Source: Tetranychus cinnabarinus
Lineage: Eukaryota; Arthropoda; Arachnida; Trombidiformes; Tetranychidae
DNA length: 64,000 nucleotides
Reading direction: 5' to 3'
Assembly: GCA_022266195.1 (NCBI GenBank)
Contig: WHVY01000003.1
Location: forward strand, 5,208,001-5,272,000
Shown here: in pieces, positions 59,294-64,000 of the stretch
Layout: each line of letters begins with the position of its first letter
Position numbering within the stretch: position 1 is the first letter of the stretch
Notes under the pieces: generated by a model
The model's database searches: none
What the model saw: the letters and a program-made list of their open reading frames with translations, nothing else
What the model was told of the DNA's origin: nothing
Made by a program: the position numbers and the translations under genes

Positions 59294-62200
59294 TCAGTTG
59301 AGTTTCACACCGAGGATTGAGATTGAAAATTGAAATTGAAACAAAATCCAAGGATAGAAGCGATTTAGAAGTAATGAGTGAGCTTAGCCTTCAGGCAATT
59401 CCAATTTACTTCTCTTTTAGCCTTTGACGAAAAGCTTATGGGGGCTTTTCCTGATTTACTTGGCATGCATATGAACTGGCTCCTCATTTAAGGCCAATTT
59501 GATTTGATGGATTCTGACATACAATTAGTTTAGAGTTAAGCGAGCGGACTAATAAAAGGGCTTAACTATTAATAAAAGGGCCAATTTATAAAAGCTACTC
59601 AAAAAATAGCTAATCAAAAAACAGCAAAAATAAGAAAGGATTGTATAAAATACAATATGAAAAGATTTTCTGGATCCAGACCCGAGATACAGACCCGGAT
59701 CTCACACTAAAAATCTAAAAAGATCATTGAGTTTAGTTCTTCGTCAAAAATAATTTGTGAAATGCATCACAATGGGTTGAACCAGATTTCATGAAAAAAA
59801 TAAAGGATTAAATGATAATAGTAAAAAAGTTCATTTCGTTTGCTGTTGTGACAAAAATATTGCCATCAATTTTCACCATCGCATTGTTATTGCAATTATG
59901 CATTTTCTAATTCAGTTGACCAGAATATTAAGTTTTCCCATTTTGAGGCGCATTTTTGTCAGCCTTAAACATTCTCAATTTATTATCATTTTCAAATGAT
60001 AATTATGGTCCAAGAATGGGATAATGATACTCAAGATGGATTAACTAATGATATTAAGTTGATGAGAGGATAATCAAGGTTCAATTGCATGTAACCATTA
60101 TGACATTAAATTGTTATTAATGAACTTTACTTCATCTTCAATCACGATAGTTATCAATCATTGTAAATGCACTTGCAATGTTTGAAAATCACAAAACCAT
60201 ATAAGAGCTGTTGTTAAAGAGTGAATCAAAAGGAGTAACTCCTACGAATTGATACAAAACAAATTGAAATAATTTTTTGGTGAAAAAAAGAAAGAAAAAG
60301 AAGAGCAAAAAAGACATTTATTCTGTATTCAATATTCAGGTTAAACTTCATGTCAAAAGTAAATTATTGTTAGTCAACATTGATAAACGATTGTTGGCCA
60401 AATTGTTGACATTCAATATTGTTGGCATGAAGAAAAGGATAAAATGTAAAATGAAAGAAAAGAAACTCTTTTTCAGATATTCATTGAGTGCAAACGATTA
60501 ATGCTTGTTAAACGCATGGAATGTGCAAAAATTGTTATTCCCGGCCAACATTGAAACTCATCTGAATTCATCATAATTCATCAAGTCTTTCCTCTTTACC
60601 CAATAATAATGATAATAAGAAGGAAAAAGAGAAAAATGATAATTTTCGTTTTCCTTTTTATATCTTTATATTGATGAACTTTGCTGATTTATAAAGGACT
60701 GATTAGATGATAAAACACACTCACACACATAAACACACTGATTGTTCATTATCACCAGAATCGTTGCTATAATTTAGTTAGCAAATAGCATAAGTTGCCT
60801 GTTCAAACTGTATTTTATTGCTCAAGCAAACTTATCGATAAATCAATGAACATGTTTCTCTCACCATGGAAAGGCCCATGAAAATGATGATGATGATAAA
60901 TATTGTAAGGTTTGCAGATGAAAACTGTCATCTCAAGAAACACTGAAAGGAGGTTTTACCCTAATTTTGCACCTTACAAGGAATAATAATATTTTCAGTT
61001 GTTCTTCTTCAATGAATAAAACTTGGATAAAGTGAATTATTGTTTTTGACAACATTTTATTTCAACAATTTTCACCATTTCTCATGAAAATATTGCTCTT
61101 TAAAATCGATGAATTCAAAACATAAATGTTCTTTGATTCAACCTTTCAGGTCAAAGTTTTCAAATTAAAATATTAAACTAATCTTTACCTTCAACCTTTC
61201 AAAGAGCTTTTCTTAAAATTCATTGCTCCAGTTAAACATTTCAATGAATTTCAATGAATCAATGAAAAGTTCAGATGAGTTTAATCACTTTTCCCACAAG
61301 CATTTCAATAACAATCATGAAATGCTCAGCTTAGAGAACTTAAAAATCGAAAATCTTTTTTTGGCGAAACATTTTCTAAAAAGAATTAGAAAAAAATGAA
61401 AAAATCTTCTTCGATAATTTCAATGCTAATAAATGTTCATAAAGCTCATAATGATAATGAAAAGGTTAACGAATAGTTTCAGTAATAAATTGCATTATTA
61501 TGGATAAATTGTTTTCTTTATTGACACACAGAATCATGTAAACTGTTATTAAATATCAGTGATTATCATGTCAACTGAATAATGATGAATTGAGATGAAT
61601 CATGAATTTCGTTGGTCAATAACTTGTATCAACATATAATCAAATTATCAATTATTAAAGGGAAAAAAGTTGGCAGTAAAGTTTCCAAAAAGATGTGAAA
61701 AGAAGAAAAATGTTGAACTTTAAAACAATTTAGCAACTGAACAATAATCATGAGAAAAATCGGAACTTTCACATTCTATTCATTAACATCAACACATTGT
61801 ATCATTACGATTGAGCAGCTAAACTTGAAGATGATTGATTAACCGAGAAAATAACTGCAAATAAACATTTGATAAACACAAGAGAGTTGAGCATATTCAA
61901 GATTATCATGATCATGAGAAGGAAAATCATCTATCAAAGCACATGATAGTCTAAATGAGAAACTTTTATTTCTCTCATCAAAATATTCTGATTCAGGTCA
62001 ATCAAGCTAATCACTATCATGTGTACACATCAAGTCATTGTACAGTTTCAACTGAAGACAGGCAAAGATGGCAGTTTTTATTCAAGTGAATTAGCCAGAT
62101 AATGGGCCTCGATTCCGTCAACATTCAGCATCCCTTCATCAACTAATACATTTTACTCTTTTCCATTTGATAACCATCATTATTCAATGAACTTTTTTTC

Positions 62201-64000
62201 CCTCTCTTTTCCTTTCTTTCCATTTTCACTCCCAATGGGACAGACACTGAACCAAAAACTGTAACCATGTTAGTCTAACCTTTATTCATGCTCCTTTCAT
62301 CCTCATCATCACACCATTTCCATGCTCATCATTATCCTTATCTTTACGTCCCAACATCGTCCATTCAAGATATCAATTTCAATCCTTTTCTTCTTCTTCT
62401 TGAAAGTGAAAAATATCAAAAGCTCAACTAATCACAGAATGCACTTCCCTTTTGACCATAATAACAAACCAATGTCAAGTAATTCATTGTGAAAGCCAAA
62501 CTTGGCTCCATTAGAGCCTGGCCAATGGTATAAACATATATTTTTTCACTCCCAGTAACAAGTAATGTTTAATGTTTCAACCTTTAATTAGCATTTTGGT
62601 CAAAATTATCGTTTCCCTGTTTCCCTCTTTTCCACACTTTATAACATCTTATTTCATTTTATCATGTTCATCATAGTTAAATATTATCATTATCATTATT
62701 TCTGGTTCCCTTTCCACCTCCCATTTACATTATTTCATCGCCATTACTTGAGAATGTGAATCACAATTTTGCACTCTTCTTATCTTTCTTCCTCTTCTCC
62801 TTCCCTGTCTATCCACTCATCGACACATCATTTACAGATTGTTGAGATAATTTTTTCGTCTCAAGTGTTATTATTTTCTCATTATCAGACGAGAAAAGAG
62901 AGGAAAAAGTTTATCACTTTTTCTGTTAATGACTTGTTACTGCTAAATTAACCTGAAAGCCAAGCTAATTGTAAAGAACTAAAAATAAAGTCTCAAATCA
63001 AAATGATAACTTGATCAAATTTCAATGAGATTGAGAAAAAAGAGGTTAATATAAAATAGATTAGCATAGAATCAATCAAACACTTTGACCAAACAAAGCT
63101 TACTTTTTGGTCAACTTATGGTCACTTTTGGATAATGGCACAATCAATAAGTGCTTATAATCAATCAAAGGATTTATAAGTTTTCACTCCCAGTCAAGTT
63201 GGGAGTTTTGCACATCTAAAGATAACTTGATGTTTAAGTTTATTGTGCTGCTAAAAGGCCTTCAACATCACGGAAATCAAGTCAACTAATTGCTTGTTTG
63301 GAAATGAATTCACTTTATAATAAATCTTTATTAGTAAAACTCAAGCTACGAAAATGAAAGAAAATTTATAATTTTTAAGTAAACTTTGATGAACTTGCAT
63401 GAGACTTTCGATGAGATGATCATGATGAAACAGATTTGATATTCCTTTCATCAAAAAGTGTCATTTTCTTAGCATTTCTTTTTTGTTAGTTTCCACGCGT
63501 TTAACAAGTCTGATACATTCTATTCATTTGAGGACTTTTGTGGTAAATATAGTTTATATAGATAAACTGGAAACGGAAATTTTTTACCGAAAATTCTCTC
63601 CTTTTAGAAATTTTCTGCAAGGATTTTCATTTTCCCGCCAGGTTTGGTTGAAATATTCACAATGCTTTCTGAGATGGGTTTTAAGTCTGAGCGAAGAGAA
63701 GGCTGATTAATGTTCAAAGGTTGACCTGGAAGGTTGATGAGTTGGGTTGATGTTGCTCCTTGCTGTGAGAGTCTTTGTTCAAATCAATTTTTTACTTTTG
63801 ATTCCTTTTGTTGCTTAAAATTGGATAAGTTGGAGGACCAGAAAGAAAAAACTGTTTCGATTATCTCGAGTAAATGATTAACTCGACATTGTTAACTTGA
63901 TGTTGAACATTTTCCTTTCAGAGATTTACTTTTGACCATCAATTGACCATCACCAACATATACAATACATTGATACATTCATATATTGAATGATATACAT
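59294..64000. other. AT-rich region, no gene recognised
   Basis: Near 59420-59560 the minus strand has a 40-codon frame beginning MRSQFICMPSKSGKAPISFS without known relatives. At about 59670-59705 two copies of AGACCCG lie about 17 bp apart. Further right are only microsatellite-like ATGATG/TCATCA stretches and weak open frames (60277-60501, 62769-62951, 63483-63710) with low-complexity translations. Confidence 0.4.

Noticed and set aside
60277..60501. Lys-rich plus-strand frame
   Set aside because: Composition reflects an A-rich strand; no conserved motif.
1..64000. CRISPR array, bacterial operon or prophage
   Set aside because: Spliced eukaryotic genes throughout; no regularly spaced direct repeats or bacterial signals.
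1..64000. tRNA or rRNA genes
   Set aside because: No convincing A/B-box pairs or cloverleaf arms were found by eye. A covariance-model scan would settle this.

Overview
The window is eukaryotic nuclear DNA: AT-rich, with multi-exon protein genes that have canonical GT..AG introns, mostly from about 65 bp to a few hundred bp, and AT-rich spacers. The gene content is animal and arthropod-like: a Ptp99A/PTPRG-type receptor tyrosine phosphatase, a MEC-2/stomatin protein, a Ran GTPase with a DEDDDL-like tail, an ABCA transporter and divergent 7TM chemoreceptor-like genes. A compact mite genome of the Tetranychus type fits this well, but the species is an inference and was not tested.

Layout. 1-9.0 kb (+): the 3' part of a receptor tyrosine phosphatase gene in 13 exons (FN3 domains, TM, active D1, inactive D2), with a candidate 36-nt cassette exon in D1. 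10.7-12.2 kb (-): an intact gene derived from a DDE transposase, with a C-terminal CxC..CH zinc-finger-like motif and altered catalytic residues. 15.1-16.7 kb (+): a secreted coiled-coil protein. 17.3-18.6 kb (+): a gustatory-receptor-like gene carrying a one-base frameshift in an A run. 19.3-22.3 kb (-): two small proteins that share the order signal peptide, low-complexity region, TM, basic cleavage-like site, C-terminal helix. 23.4-25.7 kb (-): a CTDSPL2-type phosphatase with a mariner-like MITE in an intron. 26.4-28.1 kb (-): a mitochondrial acyl-CoA dehydrogenase in five exons. 30.7-32.1 kb (+): Ran. 33.5-40.0 kb (+): an intronless full-length ABCA transporter. 43.2-43.4 kb (+): a fragment of an ABCA paralogue. 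45.4-47.1 kb (-): a three-exon polytopic chemoreceptor-like protein. 47.7-48.9 kb: a degenerate dispersed repeat. 49.6-54.4 kb (-): the 3' part of a stomatin/MEC-2 gene with two possible C-termini. 54.4-64 kb: almost no recognisable coding sequence, apart from a repeat-like island at 58.5-59.8 kb.

The genes are unrelated housekeeping, signalling and sensory genes. Nothing suggests an operon or a single functional pathway across the window. I did not find a convincing new multi-gene system. The most informative oddities are the transposase-derived gene, the in-frame cassette exon in the phosphatase, the alternative stomatin tail, the ABCA exon fragment that differs from the neighbouring gene only at silent sites in its best block, and the head-to-head inverted duplication near 58.8 kb with an unassigned coding-like frame beside it. 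Exon coordinates were set by hand from splice signals, reading-frame phase and family conservation.
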